Below, piece by piece: positions 18,289-29,238 of a stretch of 64,000 nt of DNA. The stretch lies in the NCBI GenBank assembly GCA_937926105.1, contig CALANS010000028.1, positions 186,001-250,000 of the forward strand. Reading direction: 5' to 3'. A program made the translations under genes and the position numbers. How positions within the stretch are numbered: the stretch's first letter is position 1; each line of letters starts with the position of its first letter. Source of the stretch: an uncultured Actinomycetes bacterium. GTDB taxonomy: Bacteria; Actinomycetota; Actinomycetes; Mycobacteriales; Nakamurellaceae. Under the pieces are notes generated by a model that saw only the letters and a program-made list of their open reading frames with translations, had not been told where the DNA came from and did not search any database.

Positions 18289-18747
18289 TCAGCTCCCGCC
18301 GACGGGCTCGGGCTGCTGCCTGGTCGAGATGGCCAGCCGGTTCCATACGTTGATCGTGGCGATGGCCAACAGCAGCGCGGCCGTCTCCCGCTCGTCGAAT
18401 CGCTCCTGTACGTCCGACCAGACGTCGTCCGGAACACCGTCCACGGAGATCAACGTCACCGCCTCCGTCAGCGCCAACGCCGCCCGTTCCCGGTCGGTGT
18501 ACAGCCCCTCCACCTCACGCCAGGCGCGCAACACATCCAACCGCTGCGCAGACTCTCCTGCGGCCCGCGCATCCCGCAGGTGCATGTTCAGGCAGTAGGC
18601 GCAGCCGTTGATCTGGGACGCCCGGATCTTCACCAGTTCGTAGAGGGGCGCCTCGATGGGGCCCGACCGGTTGACCTTCTCCAGCCCGAGGACCGCCCGG
18701 TACGCCTCCGGGAAAACGCTGCCGACGTCCATTCGCTGCTTGCCCAC
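18289..18747 (-). CDS. Carboxymuconolactone decarboxylase/AhpD family protein
   Basis: A 152-residue all-helical protein of the AhpD/CMD fold. ELVKIRASQINGCAYCLNMH contains the CxxC-x3-H redox motif that defines the peroxidase-like branch, followed by LTEAVTLIS and ALLLAIATINVWNRL. It is probably a thiol-dependent alkylhydroperoxide reductase-like enzyme; the specific substrate is unknown. The GTG at 18747 is chosen because GGAGG lies 6 nt upstream; ATG 18732 (MDVGSVF) is the in-frame alternative without a good ribosome binding site. It forms a two-gene operon with the Cys/His protein. Confidence 0.85.
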   Translation of the reverse strand: MGKQRMDVGSVFPEAYRAVLGLEKVNRSGPIEAPLYELVKIRASQINGCAYCLNMHLRDARAAGESAQRLDVLRAWREVEGLYTDRERAALALTEAVTLISVDGVPDDVWSDVQERFDERETAALLLAIATINVWNRLAISTRQQPEPVGGS

Positions 18748-18929
18748 TGCTCGCCTCCGTGACGCACCACCCAGTACGGCCGGTGCTGTTGCTGATTCTT
18801 TGCACCACCACACTCGGTTCTACTGCTGGACCGTCCCGACGGCAAGGATTGCGGCGCTGGCCGACCGTGGTGGATTGCGCCGCCGAGCCGGCCGGCCGAT
18901 CCTGCTAGCCTGCCAGCAGAGGTGATGTG

Positions 18930-19418
18930 ATGAGCCCGGATTCGGCAGCGGGCATAACCGCGGGCCAGATCATGACGGCACCGGTGGTGACCGTGGCACC
19001 CGAGGCTTCCGTCACCCACATCGCCGAACTCCTCACCACTCGGCGGTTCAGCGCGGTGCCGGTGGTCGACGGTGCCGGCGCGGTGCTCGGGTTGGTCAGC
19101 GAGCGGGATCTGCTGGCCCGACCGGGCCGCACGGCCCGCGAGGTGATGACCACCTCGGTGATCAGCGTCACCACCGACACCGACATCGAGCAGGTGCGCC
19201 GGATGCTGGTGGACGCCCCGATCCGCCGGGTGCCCGTGATGTCCGCCGGCCGGCTGGTCGGGATCATCAGCCGCCACGATCTGGTGGGTCGGATGGTGGA
19301 ATGGGCCTGCGGGGTGTGCGGGGAGACGGTGCGCGGTGCGCATCCGCCGCTGGTGTGCCCCAAGTGCGGTGGCAGCGAGGACAGGTTTGCGCTGCAGGAG
19401 CAGCCGCCCGGTCCGTGA
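18930..19418 (+). CDS. Tandem CBS-domain protein with C-terminal zinc ribbon
   Basis: A 162-residue protein. Two CBS repeats (about 8-62 and 67-120) each carry the usual pattern: IMTAPVVTVAPEASV then VLGLVSERDLL, and VMTTSVISV then LVGIISRHDLV. The pair should bind an adenosine ligand such as AMP, ATP or NAD. The C-terminus (about 127-150) is a rubredoxin-like ribbon with CGVC and CPKCGG. This combination suggests a small ligand sensor. ATG 18930 has AGAGG 7 nt upstream; GTG 18927 is possible. TAGCCT (18906-18911) is a likely -10 box. It lies 48 nt before pdhA on the same strand. Confidence 0.8.
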   Translation: MSPDSAAGITAGQIMTAPVVTVAPEASVTHIAELLTTRRFSAVPVVDGAGAVLGLVSERDLLARPGRTAREVMTTSVISVTTDTDIEQVRRMLVDAPIRRVPVMSAGRLVGIISRHDLVGRMVEWACGVCGETVRGAHPPLVCPKCGGSEDRFALQEQPPGP

Positions 19419-19466
19419 CGATGTCGTTCGCGGCGATCGGGTCCGGCGTGGTGAAGGGATAGCAGC

Positions 19467-20633
19467 ATGGCCGAAGGTGCACGCGCCGGCAGTCGCCGTC
19501 CGTCGACCAGGGGGGCGAGAACTTCTCGGGCCGGAACCGCAGCCGGTCGGACAACCTCTCGGAGTACGCGCACGATCGCAGGCTCTGGCAGCGGGCCCGA
19601 CGCGGAGACGCTGATCGGCTACTACCGCGAGATGACGCTGATCCGCGAGTTCGAGCTGCGCGCCGGAGAGATGTACCAGCGGGCCAAGATCGGCGGATAC
19701 TGCCATCTCAACCTGGGTGAGGAACCCACCGTGGTCGGCCTGATGGCCGCGCTACGGCCCACCGACTACCTGTTCACCAACTACCGAGAACATGGCTACG
19801 CGCTGGCCCGGGGCATGGACACCGGGCGGGTGATGGCCGAACTGTTCGGTCGGGCCGACGGCGTCTCGGCGGGTCGCGGCGGCTCGATGCACCTGTTCGA
19901 CGCACGCCTGCGGTTCCTGGGCGGTTACGGCATCGTCGGTGGGCAGCTGCCGCCCGCCACCGGGGCCGCGCTGGCGCTGACCTACCGCGGCGCGCCGGGT
20001 CCGGATGCCGAGGCCGTGATGTGTCAGATGGGCGACGGCACCACCAATATCGGAGCGTTTCACGAATCGCTGAACCTCGCGGCGATCTGGCACCTGCCGA
20101 TCGTGTACGTGATCATCAACAACGGCCTGGGTATGGCGACCACCGTGGAGCATGCCTCCGGCGAGCCCGAGCTGTACAAGCGCGGATGCTCCTATCGGAT
20201 CCCCGGCGAGCGGGTGGACGGTGACGATCCCGCCGTGGTGCGCGCCGCGGCGACGGCGATGCTGGACCGGGCCAGGATCGAGCGGCAACCCGGCCTGCTC
20301 GAGGTGATGTCGCACCGGCTGCGCGGGCATTCGGTGGTCGACCCGGCGCGGTATCGCAGCAGGGAGGAGACCGAGCAGCTGCGCTCGCTGGACCCCTTGC
20401 CGGCCTACCGACGGAGGCTCGTCGGTGACGGCGTGCTGGACGACGACGTCGCGGCGCGGATCGAGTCCGAATCCGCCGATAAGGTCGCTGCGGCAGTCGC
20501 TTTCGCCGACGCCAGCGCGGAACCGGCGGCGAGCACATTGTTCGACTTCGCGTATGCGACCGACGTGCCGAATGCGCCGGTGCTGATGCCCGGCGATCCG
20601 GTGCTGCCCGCCGGCTGGGACGAGGGGGAGTGA
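19467..20633 (+). CDS. pdhA: Pyruvate dehydrogenase E1 component, alpha subunit
   Basis: A 388-residue thiamine-diphosphate enzyme subunit. The TPP/Mg motif runs from MGDGTTNIGAFHES to IINN (residues about 187-217), the loop GRGGSMHLFD and the phosphorylation-loop-like HRLRGHSVVDPARYR are present, and YRSREE continues the family pattern. The first 40 residues are Arg/Ser/Thr/Gly-rich, unlike the folded part, and could be a disordered tail or indicate a later start. With E1 beta and E2 downstream it decarboxylates pyruvate (or a related 2-oxo acid) and acetylates E2. GAAGGG lies upstream of ATG 19467. The signature fits plastid/cyanobacterial-type PDH; branched-chain or acetoin dehydrogenase is less likely. 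Confidence 0.88.
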   Translation: MAEGARAGSRRPSTRGARTSRAGTAAGRTTSRSTRTIAGSGSGPDAETLIGYYREMTLIREFELRAGEMYQRAKIGGYCHLNLGEEPTVVGLMAALRPTDYLFTNYREHGYALARGMDTGRVMAELFGRADGVSAGRGGSMHLFDARLRFLGGYGIVGGQLPPATGAALALTYRGAPGPDAEAVMCQMGDGTTNIGAFHESLNLAAIWHLPIVYVIINNGLGMATTVEHASGEPELYKRGCSYRIPGERVDGDDPAVVRAAATAMLDRARIERQPGLLEVMSHRLRGHSVVDPARYRSREETEQLRSLDPLPAYRRRLVGDGVLDDDVAARIESESADKVAAAVAFADASAEPAASTLFDFAYATDVPNAPVLMPGDPVLPAGWDEGE

Positions 20634-20681
20634 CCGTGGTGCGCGACGGTGAAGGCGGTCGGTGGACCGGCGGTGACGGCA

Positions 20682-21695
20682 ATGGCTGAGATCAGCTATC
20701 GGCAGGCGCTACACGACGCACTGCGTGCCGAGATGCTTCGGGACCAGTCCGTGATCCTGCTGGGCGAGGAGATCGGAATCTTCGAGGGTTCGTACAAGAT
20801 CACCGCGGGCCTGCTGGACGAGTTCGGTCCGGAGCGGGTGCGCGACACACCCATCGCCGAGGAGGGTTTCGTCGGAGCGGCCATCGGGGCGGCCATGCTC
20901 GGCATGCGCCCCGTCGTCGAGATCATGACGATCAACTTCTCGCTGCTGGCGATCGACCAGATCGTCAACCACGCCGCCAAGATCTACGGGATGTTCGGCG
21001 GGCAGACACCGGTGCCGATGGTGATCCGGACACCGGGCGGCGGCGGACAGCAGCTGGCGGCCACCCACTCGCAGAACATCGAGGTCTGGTACGCGCACGT
21101 GCCGGGCCTGAAGGTGCTGGCTCCGGCCACCCCGGCCGATGCGAAGGCGATGCTGACGGCCGCGATTCGGGACAACGATCCCGTGCTGCTGCTGGAGAAC
21201 CTATCGCTGTACAACACCAAGGGTGAGGTGCCCGACGGTGAGCAGGTCGCCACCATCGGCGCCGCTCAGGTCACGGTGCCCGGCACCGATCTGACCGTCG
21301 TTGGCTACTCGCGCTCGGCGGTGATCGCCAAGGACGTGGCGCGCCGATTCGCCGAGCAGGGCGTCTTTATCGAGGTGGTCGACCTGGCCAGCCTGCGGCC
21401 GTTGGACCGACGGACCATCTGCGCGTCGGTCCGCAAGACCGGGCGGGCGGTGATCCTGGAGGACGACTGGCTCACCTACGGTGTCGGGGCCGAGATTGCG
21501 GCCACCATCGCCGAGGGCGCATTCGACTATCTGGACGCCCCGGTTCGCCGGGTGGCTGCAGCGGAAGTGCCGCTGCCGTACGCGAAGTCGCTGGAGCGGA
21601 TCGCGCTGCCGGATGCAGATGCGCTGATCCGGGTGATCAACGAACAACTCGACGCGACCAGATTCGTGCGCACCAGCGCAGCGGGAAGGGCGTGA
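20682..21695 (+). CDS. pdhB: Pyruvate dehydrogenase E1 component, beta subunit
   Basis: A 337-residue transketolase-like subunit. SYRQALHDALRAEMLRDQSV opens the fold, followed by LLGEEIGIFEGSYKIT, DTPIAEEGFVGAAIGAAM, FGGQTPVPMVIRTPGG and the C-terminal segment LEDDWLTYGVGAEIAA. It forms the alpha2beta2 E1 enzyme with PdhA. The ATG at 20682 is used because homology begins at AEISYRQAL; a GTG at 20649 would add 11 residues. No strong ribosome binding site is seen for either, so translation may depend on coupling to pdhA, 48 nt upstream. Confidence 0.9.
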   Translation: MAEISYRQALHDALRAEMLRDQSVILLGEEIGIFEGSYKITAGLLDEFGPERVRDTPIAEEGFVGAAIGAAMLGMRPVVEIMTINFSLLAIDQIVNHAAKIYGMFGGQTPVPMVIRTPGGGGQQLAATHSQNIEVWYAHVPGLKVLAPATPADAKAMLTAAIRDNDPVLLLENLSLYNTKGEVPDGEQVATIGAAQVTVPGTDLTVVGYSRSAVIAKDVARRFAEQGVFIEVVDLASLRPLDRRTICASVRKTGRAVILEDDWLTYGVGAEIAATIAEGAFDYLDAPVRRVAAAEVPLPYAKSLERIALPDADALIRVINEQLDATRFVRTSAAGRA

Positions 21696-21701
21696 CCAGC
21701 G

Positions 21702-23048
21702 ATGCCTGACGTGTTCATGCCGCGCCTGTCGGACACCATGGAAGAGGGCTCGATCGCCCAGTGGCTCAAGGCCGAGGGCGACGAGATCCACCGTGGCGAC
21801 GTGCTGGCCGAGATCGAGACCGACAAGGCCGTGATGGACCTGGAGGCCTACGAGGGCGGGGTGCTGGAAAGGATCCTGGTGCAGCCCGGTCAGATGGTGC
21901 CCATCGGCGCCCCCATCGCGGTGATCGGCGACGGGTCGGGATCATCCTCCGGTGCTGTCGGTGCGGACAGCGACTCCGGTGCGGGAGCCGAGGCAGGTGT
22001 GGACAGCCCGGCGGCGGAACCCACAGGCGGCACCGGGACCGCGGCCCAGCAGCCGCCCACCGGGGCCGAGCCGCCGGCTGCGGCTCCGGCCATCCCGGCA
22101 ACCGGTGACGGCCGGCTGAAGGCCTCGCCGGTGGTGCGCTCCCTGGCCCGCACACACGGCATCGACCTGTCGAGGATCACCGGAACCGGGCCGGGCGGCC
22201 GGATCATTCGCGCCGACGTGGAGCAGTTGCTGGGTCGGCCCGCGGCGCCGGGCGCCACCGGATCGGCGATCGCGTCGACGTCCTCGTCACCGACGCCACC
22301 ATCGGCCCAACCGACCACCGGCCCGGCGGGGCCGACCACCGCTCCGGTGGGCGTTGCCGGCCCGGACGACGAGCGGATTCCGCTGACCACCATTCGCAAG
22401 GTCACGGCGCGGCGGCTATCCGAGGCCGCGCTGGTGCCCGCGTTCCAGCTCACCACCGTGCTGGACGCGTCCCGGCTGACCGAGCTGCGCCGAGACATCA
22501 ACACTCGGCTGGCCGGCAACGGCGTCAAGATCAGCGTCACCGACCTGCTGGTGCGGGCCAGTGCCGTCGCGTTGCGCGCGCACCCGGAGATCAACTCCTC
22601 CTTCGGCGGGGACGCGATCATTCGGCACCATCGGGTCAACGTCGGCATCGCCGTCGCGCTGGACGACGGGCTGATCGTGCCGGTTGTCAAGGACGCGGAT
22701 CGCAAGTCGGTCAGCGAGATTGGCGCCCAGGCCAGGGATCTGGCTACCCGGGCACGGGCCGGCAAGCTGACGCCGGACGAGTTCACCGGCGGCACCTTCA
22801 CCATCAGTAATCTCGGTATGTACGGCATCGACAGCTTCGTCGCGGTGCTCAATCCGCCGGAGGCTGCGATCCTCGCGGTCGGATCCACGCTGGACGAGCC
22901 GGTGGTGATCGACGGGGAGGTTCAGGTGCGCCCGCGGATGCGCATGACGCTCACGGTGGACCATCGGGTGGCCGACGGTGCCACCGGGGCCGCCTTCCTG
23001 CGGGACCTGACCGACCTGCTTGCCGAGCCGCTGCGGATCCTGGTCTGA
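21702..23048 (+). CDS. pdhC: Dihydrolipoamide acetyltransferase (E2) of pyruvate dehydrogenase
   Basis: A 448-residue E2 protein. The lipoyl domain (1-80) has the lipoylation site ETDKAVMD with Lys42. A Gly/Ala/Pro linker (about 85-135) leads to the peripheral-subunit-binding domain (about 138-174, KASPVVRSLARTHGIDLSRI), a second linker, and the catalytic domain (about 225-448) ending TVDHRVADG with catalytic His421 and Asp425. Only one lipoyl domain is present. The gene starts 6 nt after pdhB. No E3 gene follows, so dihydrolipoamide dehydrogenase must come from elsewhere; the LpdA-like protein at 59081 lacks the E3 catalytic dyad. Confidence 0.93.
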   Translation: MPDVFMPRLSDTMEEGSIAQWLKAEGDEIHRGDVLAEIETDKAVMDLEAYEGGVLERILVQPGQMVPIGAPIAVIGDGSGSSSGAVGADSDSGAGAEAGVDSPAAEPTGGTGTAAQQPPTGAEPPAAAPAIPATGDGRLKASPVVRSLARTHGIDLSRITGTGPGGRIIRADVEQLLGRPAAPGATGSAIASTSSSPTPPSAQPTTGPAGPTTAPVGVAGPDDERIPLTTIRKVTARRLSEAALVPAFQLTTVLDASRLTELRRDINTRLAGNGVKISVTDLLVRASAVALRAHPEINSSFGGDAIIRHHRVNVGIAVALDDGLIVPVVKDADRKSVSEIGAQARDLATRARAGKLTPDEFTGGTFTISNLGMYGIDSFVAVLNPPEAAILAVGSTLDEPVVIDGEVQVRPRMRMTLTVDHRVADGATGAAFLRDLTDLLAEPLRILV

Positions 23049-23106
23049 CGGCCATCATGGCGCCAGCGCGGAGGGTATCGGTGCGCCCACGCGCCGTCCA
23101 GAGGCG

Positions 23107-23679
23107 ATGACGGTGCGACCGGAACCGGGCGGAGGGCAGCCGGTGTCGATGTCGCGTCGCGCGGCCGTGCTGGCGGAGCCTGGCACGCGGGTGTGGTTGC
23201 TGCCCTTCCTGATTGCGGGCGTGGCGTGCCTGGTGGGCGGGGGCCTGCTGGCCGCCGCCACTGCCTATGTGACGACCCAGAAGACCGCCTGGGCCACGGC
23301 CTATGTCGTGCTGGTCGGCGGGGTGGCCCAAGTGGCGCTGGGCGCCGCGGTCACCTGGCTGCGCCCGGCGGCGAACCGGCGCTGGGGTCAGATCGCCTTC
23401 GTCTGCTGGAATCTCGGAAACGCCGGGGTGCTCGCCGGGCAGTTGGCGGCGCTGGTGGTGCTGACCGACGTTGGCAGTGCGCTGCTGGTGGTCGCGCTGG
23501 CACTGGTGCTGGCCGCTACGGCGCGCCGCCGCGCGTCCCGTGGGTTCTCCCGGTACGGCCCGACTCCCGAGCACCGGCAGCCGCCACATCCGGTGCTGCT
23601 GTGGGCGTTCCGGGCGCTGCTGGTGATCCTGCTGGCCGGCATCGTCGTCGGCACCGTGTTGGCCCACATCGCCGGCTGA
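23107..23679 (+). CDS. Hypothetical four-helix membrane protein
   Basis: A 190-residue integral membrane protein with about four hydrophobic helices (roughly residues 30-55, 63-83, 97-125 and 162-188 of the chosen start). It resembles actinobacterial small membrane proteins without assigned function. A basic, Arg-rich loop (TARRRASRGFSRYGPTPEHR) lies before the last helix and should be cytoplasmic. The ATG at 23107 is preferred; an in-frame GTG or ATG about 15 residues later would also work. It follows pdhC by 58 nt and could be a read-through gene of the operon, but no functional link is evident. Confidence 0.6.
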   Translation: MTVRPEPGGGQPVSMSRRAAVLAEPGTRVWLLPFLIAGVACLVGGGLLAAATAYVTTQKTAWATAYVVLVGGVAQVALGAAVTWLRPAANRRWGQIAFVCWNLGNAGVLAGQLAALVVLTDVGSALLVVALALVLAATARRRASRGFSRYGPTPEHRQPPHPVLLWAFRALLVILLAGIVVGTVLAHIAG

Positions 23680-23759
23680 CCGCCGGTGCCTGCGATGGCC
23701 AGGTCCCTCGCGCGGGAATCGGCCCTGCGGAACCGGCCCTGCGGAACCGGCGCCCTGAC

Positions 23760-24335
23760 TCAGGGCAGATCGCGCCGCATGATCAGCCGAGGCAGGCCGC
23801 CGGCCACGGCATCGGTGGTGCCCACCACTCGGAACCCGGCTCGGTCGAACATCGCCCTGGTTCCCACGAATGCCATGGTCTGATCCATCCGACCTGACGG
23901 GTCGACGGGGTGCGCCTCGACGGCGGGCGCATCGTGCGAGGCGGCGTAGGCGACGGCACCCTCGATCAGCTGCGCGGTGACTCCCTGTCGGCGATGGCCC
24001 GGGCGTACCACGATGCAGACGATGCTCCAGACCGGAATGTCATCGACCGGCATGATGAGCCGGGAACGGGTCAGCCGGCTGATCTCGGTGCGCGGGCCGA
24101 TGTTGCACCAACCGACCGGCACGCCGTCCCGGTACGCCACCACTCCGGGTGGGTGTTGCCGCTCGCACAGGCGACGCATCGCCTGCTCACGATCGCCGCC
24201 GCCGAGCTCGTCGATCTCCTTGGCCCGCAGTCGATGCGACAGACACCAGCAGTGGTTGCGGCGCCGAGTCCTGTTGACGACGTCCGCGAAGTCCTCGAAT
24301 CGGTCCGGCGTCACCGGATGCGTCTGCCACGTCAT
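23760..24335 (-). CDS. GNAT family N-acetyltransferase
   Basis: A 191-residue acetyltransferase. The acetyl-CoA binding motif VVRPGHRRQGVTAQLIEGAV (V-x-x-x-x-R-x-x-G-x-T/A) is clear around residues 112-131. The N-terminal RTRRRNHCWCLSHRL segment, with two Cys and a His, is shared with an uncharacterised GNAT subgroup. Substrate unknown. ATG 24335 follows CAGGAGG at ideal spacing. It lies downstream of acnA on the same strand across a 67-nt gap and may be read from the same transcript. Confidence 0.85.
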   Translation of the reverse strand: MTWQTHPVTPDRFEDFADVVNRTRRRNHCWCLSHRLRAKEIDELGGGDREQAMRRLCERQHPPGVVAYRDGVPVGWCNIGPRTEISRLTRSRLIMPVDDIPVWSIVCIVVRPGHRRQGVTAQLIEGAVAYAASHDAPAVEAHPVDPSGRMDQTMAFVGTRAMFDRAGFRVVGTTDAVAGGLPRLIMRRDLP

Positions 24336-24402
24336 GGTGCCTCCTGATCACGACCCACCGACAGGGGCGGCGGGCCCGACCGGTTGATGCGCACGGCGTC
24401 CG

Positions 24403-27258
<2,856 letters not shown>

Positions 27259-27406
27259 CCGGGACTCCCGATGCGAGTTGCGTGCCGCGCACGCGCCGCC
27301 AGCGGCGTGACGCAGGCCTTGCTCCTATGCTGCCCCGGCCCCCGCAGGACTGCCACCCCGCCCCCAACCCGGGGGGACCGGGCGTGCGGGGTGCGGGGGG
27401 CGGTGA

Positions 27407-27412
27407 GACGAT
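27407..27412 (+). promoter_or_regulatory. Possible -10 box GACGAT of a leaderless transcript
   Basis: GACGAT ends exactly 6 nt before the GTG start at 27419 (spacer GGGGGC). It matches only the A2 and T6 positions of TANNNT. The G-rich spacer could instead serve as a ribosome binding site, so this is the weakest of the series. Confidence 0.3.
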
Positions 27413-27418
27413 GGGGGC

Positions 27419-28186
27419 GTGAGCATAGTGGCCGGATCGCTGGCTGGATCGCTGACGGCGTCTACCGTCGCGATCGGCGGTGCCGGCGGCGACGAGATCG
27501 AGGCGTACCTGGCGCGGCCGGCCGGATCGCACGCGCGTGGCGGGGTCGTGGTGATCCACCACCTGCCGGGGTACGACCGCAGCATGAAGGAGATCACCCG
27601 GCGGTTCGCCGAGATCGGCTACGACGCGATCTGTCCCAACCTGTATTCCCGGCAGGCGCCCGGGGCGGCGCCGGCCGAGGCCGCCGAGCTCGTGCGGTCG
27701 CAGGGCGGCATCACCGACGACCAGCTGCTCGGCGACGTGGCGGGCGCGGCGGCGCATCTGCGTGGCCTCGACACCGGCAACGGGAAGGTCGGGGTCATCG
27801 GCTATTGCTCGGGTGGGCGGCAGTCGGTGCTGGCGGCCTGCGGCCTGGACGTGGACGCAGCAGTGGACTGCTATGGGGCGTTCGTCACCGGCACCCCACC
27901 CGAGGGATTCCCGCTGAAGGTGACGAACCTGGTGGCGCAACTGCCGGATCTGCGCTGCCCCTTGCTCGGCCTGTTCGGCAACGACGACGCCGCGCCCAGC
28001 GCCGCGCATGTCGACGAGCTGGAGCAGATCCTGCGGCGCGAGGGCAAGACCTTCGAATTCCACCGCTACGACGGTGCCGCGCATGCCTTCTTCTCGCCGG
28101 ACCGGCGGTCCTATCGGGTGGACGCGGCGAACGATGGCTGGCAGCGGATCGAGCGCTTCTTTGGCAGCTACCTGGCCGGGCCCTGA
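27419..28186 (+). CDS. Dienelactone hydrolase family protein
   Basis: A 255-residue alpha/beta hydrolase. The nucleophile elbow GYCSGG carries Cys instead of Ser, as in dienelactone hydrolases. The acid is Asp in FGNDDAAPS and the base is His in YDGAAHAFFSPDR. Dienelactone hydrolase proper opens 4-carboxymethylenebutenolide in chloroaromatic catabolism, but no other genes of that route are present, so the substrate is open. The GTG at 27419 is favoured; about 20 residues of Ala/Ser/Gly precede the fold. Confidence 0.85.
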   Translation: MSIVAGSLAGSLTASTVAIGGAGGDEIEAYLARPAGSHARGGVVVIHHLPGYDRSMKEITRRFAEIGYDAICPNLYSRQAPGAAPAEAAELVRSQGGITDDQLLGDVAGAAAHLRGLDTGNGKVGVIGYCSGGRQSVLAACGLDVDAAVDCYGAFVTGTPPEGFPLKVTNLVAQLPDLRCPLLGLFGNDDAAPSAAHVDELEQILRREGKTFEFHRYDGAAHAFFSPDRRSYRVDAANDGWQRIERFFGSYLAGP

Positions 28187-28281
28187 GAAACCCTCGGACC
28201 GGGCGCACGACCCACGCACCACGGGGAACGTGCTTCACACACCATCAACACCTCGGCGTCGTACGGTCGGAAGGATAGGCG

Positions 28282-29238
28282 GTGACCCCCACCCAGCTGC
28301 GGGCCTTCGCCGCCGTCGTCCGCCTCGGCTCGGTGAAGCGGGCCGCCGCCGAGCTGGACGTCAGCGAATCGGCGGTGTCGCTGCATATTGCCGCGCTGCG
28401 CAAGGAACTGGGCGATGCGTTGTTCACCCGAACCGGTTCGGGGCTGGCGTTCACCCCCGGCGGGCTGCGGTTAGCCAGCCGCGCCGCCGAGATGCTGGGG
28501 CTCGCCGACCGCACGGTGCTGGAGGTCAGCCAGGCCGGCCATGGTCGACGCATGCTGCGGGTGGCCGCGTCCGGCCTGTTCGCCGAGCACGCCGCGCCGG
28601 GTCTGATCGAGCTGTTTGCCGGCCGGGCCGACGACCTCGACGTCGAACTGAGCCTGCACGGGCCGCGGGAGTTCGATGCGTTGCTGCGCAACAGGACCGT
28701 AGACGCCGCGATCGGCCCGCACGCGCCGGCGCCGGGCGAGGATGTTGCCAGCAGGCCGTTCCTGAACTACCAGGTGATCGCAGTGGTGGGCGCCGGGCAT
28801 CCGCTGGCCGGGGCCCATCCCGGACTGGCGGAGCTGCGCCGGCAGACTTGGTTATTGGGCCCGGCCGCCGCGGGCGGCCTCGGATTGGTACCGCAGCTGA
28901 TTCACCGGCTGGGCATTCCCGAGGAGCATCAGCAGATCTTTCAGAGCCAGGCGGCCGCGGTGGAGGAGACCAAGAGAGGTCGCGGGGTGGCGCTGGTGGT
29001 GTCGTTCGCCGCGGCGGCCGATGTCGCTGCCGGCGACCTGGTGCGACTTCAGGGTGCCGCTCTGCACGCGGACGGCACCTGGGGTATCCGCACGCTGACC
29101 GGGTCGGCGGCGCCGCCGGCCGCAGCTGAGTTGGCTCGATTCGTCACGACACCCCGTGCCATTCAGGCGATGTTGCGCGGGTCGGGGGTGACTGTTGGGC
29201 GGTTCCGGCCGTCCATCCACGTCACGTTGTGGAGCTGA
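28282..29238 (+). CDS. LysR-type regulator, CutR-like
   Basis: A 318-residue LysR protein. The winged helix (residues 1-60) reads MTPTQLRAFAAVVRLGSVKR then AVSLHIAALRKELGDALFTR. The effector domain (about 90-300) includes LLRVAASGLFAEHAAPGLIE, similar to CutR, the LysR regulator linked to CO dehydrogenase in mycobacteria (recalled knowledge). The gene converges on the cox operon and overlaps coxE by 17 nt, so it is a plausible regulator of cox. It starts at GTG 28282 with GGAAGG upstream. Confidence 0.8.
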   Translation: MTPTQLRAFAAVVRLGSVKRAAAELDVSESAVSLHIAALRKELGDALFTRTGSGLAFTPGGLRLASRAAEMLGLADRTVLEVSQAGHGRRMLRVAASGLFAEHAAPGLIELFAGRADDLDVELSLHGPREFDALLRNRTVDAAIGPHAPAPGEDVASRPFLNYQVIAVVGAGHPLAGAHPGLAELRRQTWLLGPAAAGGLGLVPQLIHRLGIPEEHQQIFQSQAAAVEETKRGRGVALVVSFAAAADVAAGDLVRLQGAALHADGTWGIRTLTGSAAPPAAAELARFVTTPRAIQAMLRGSGVTVGRFRPSIHVTLWS

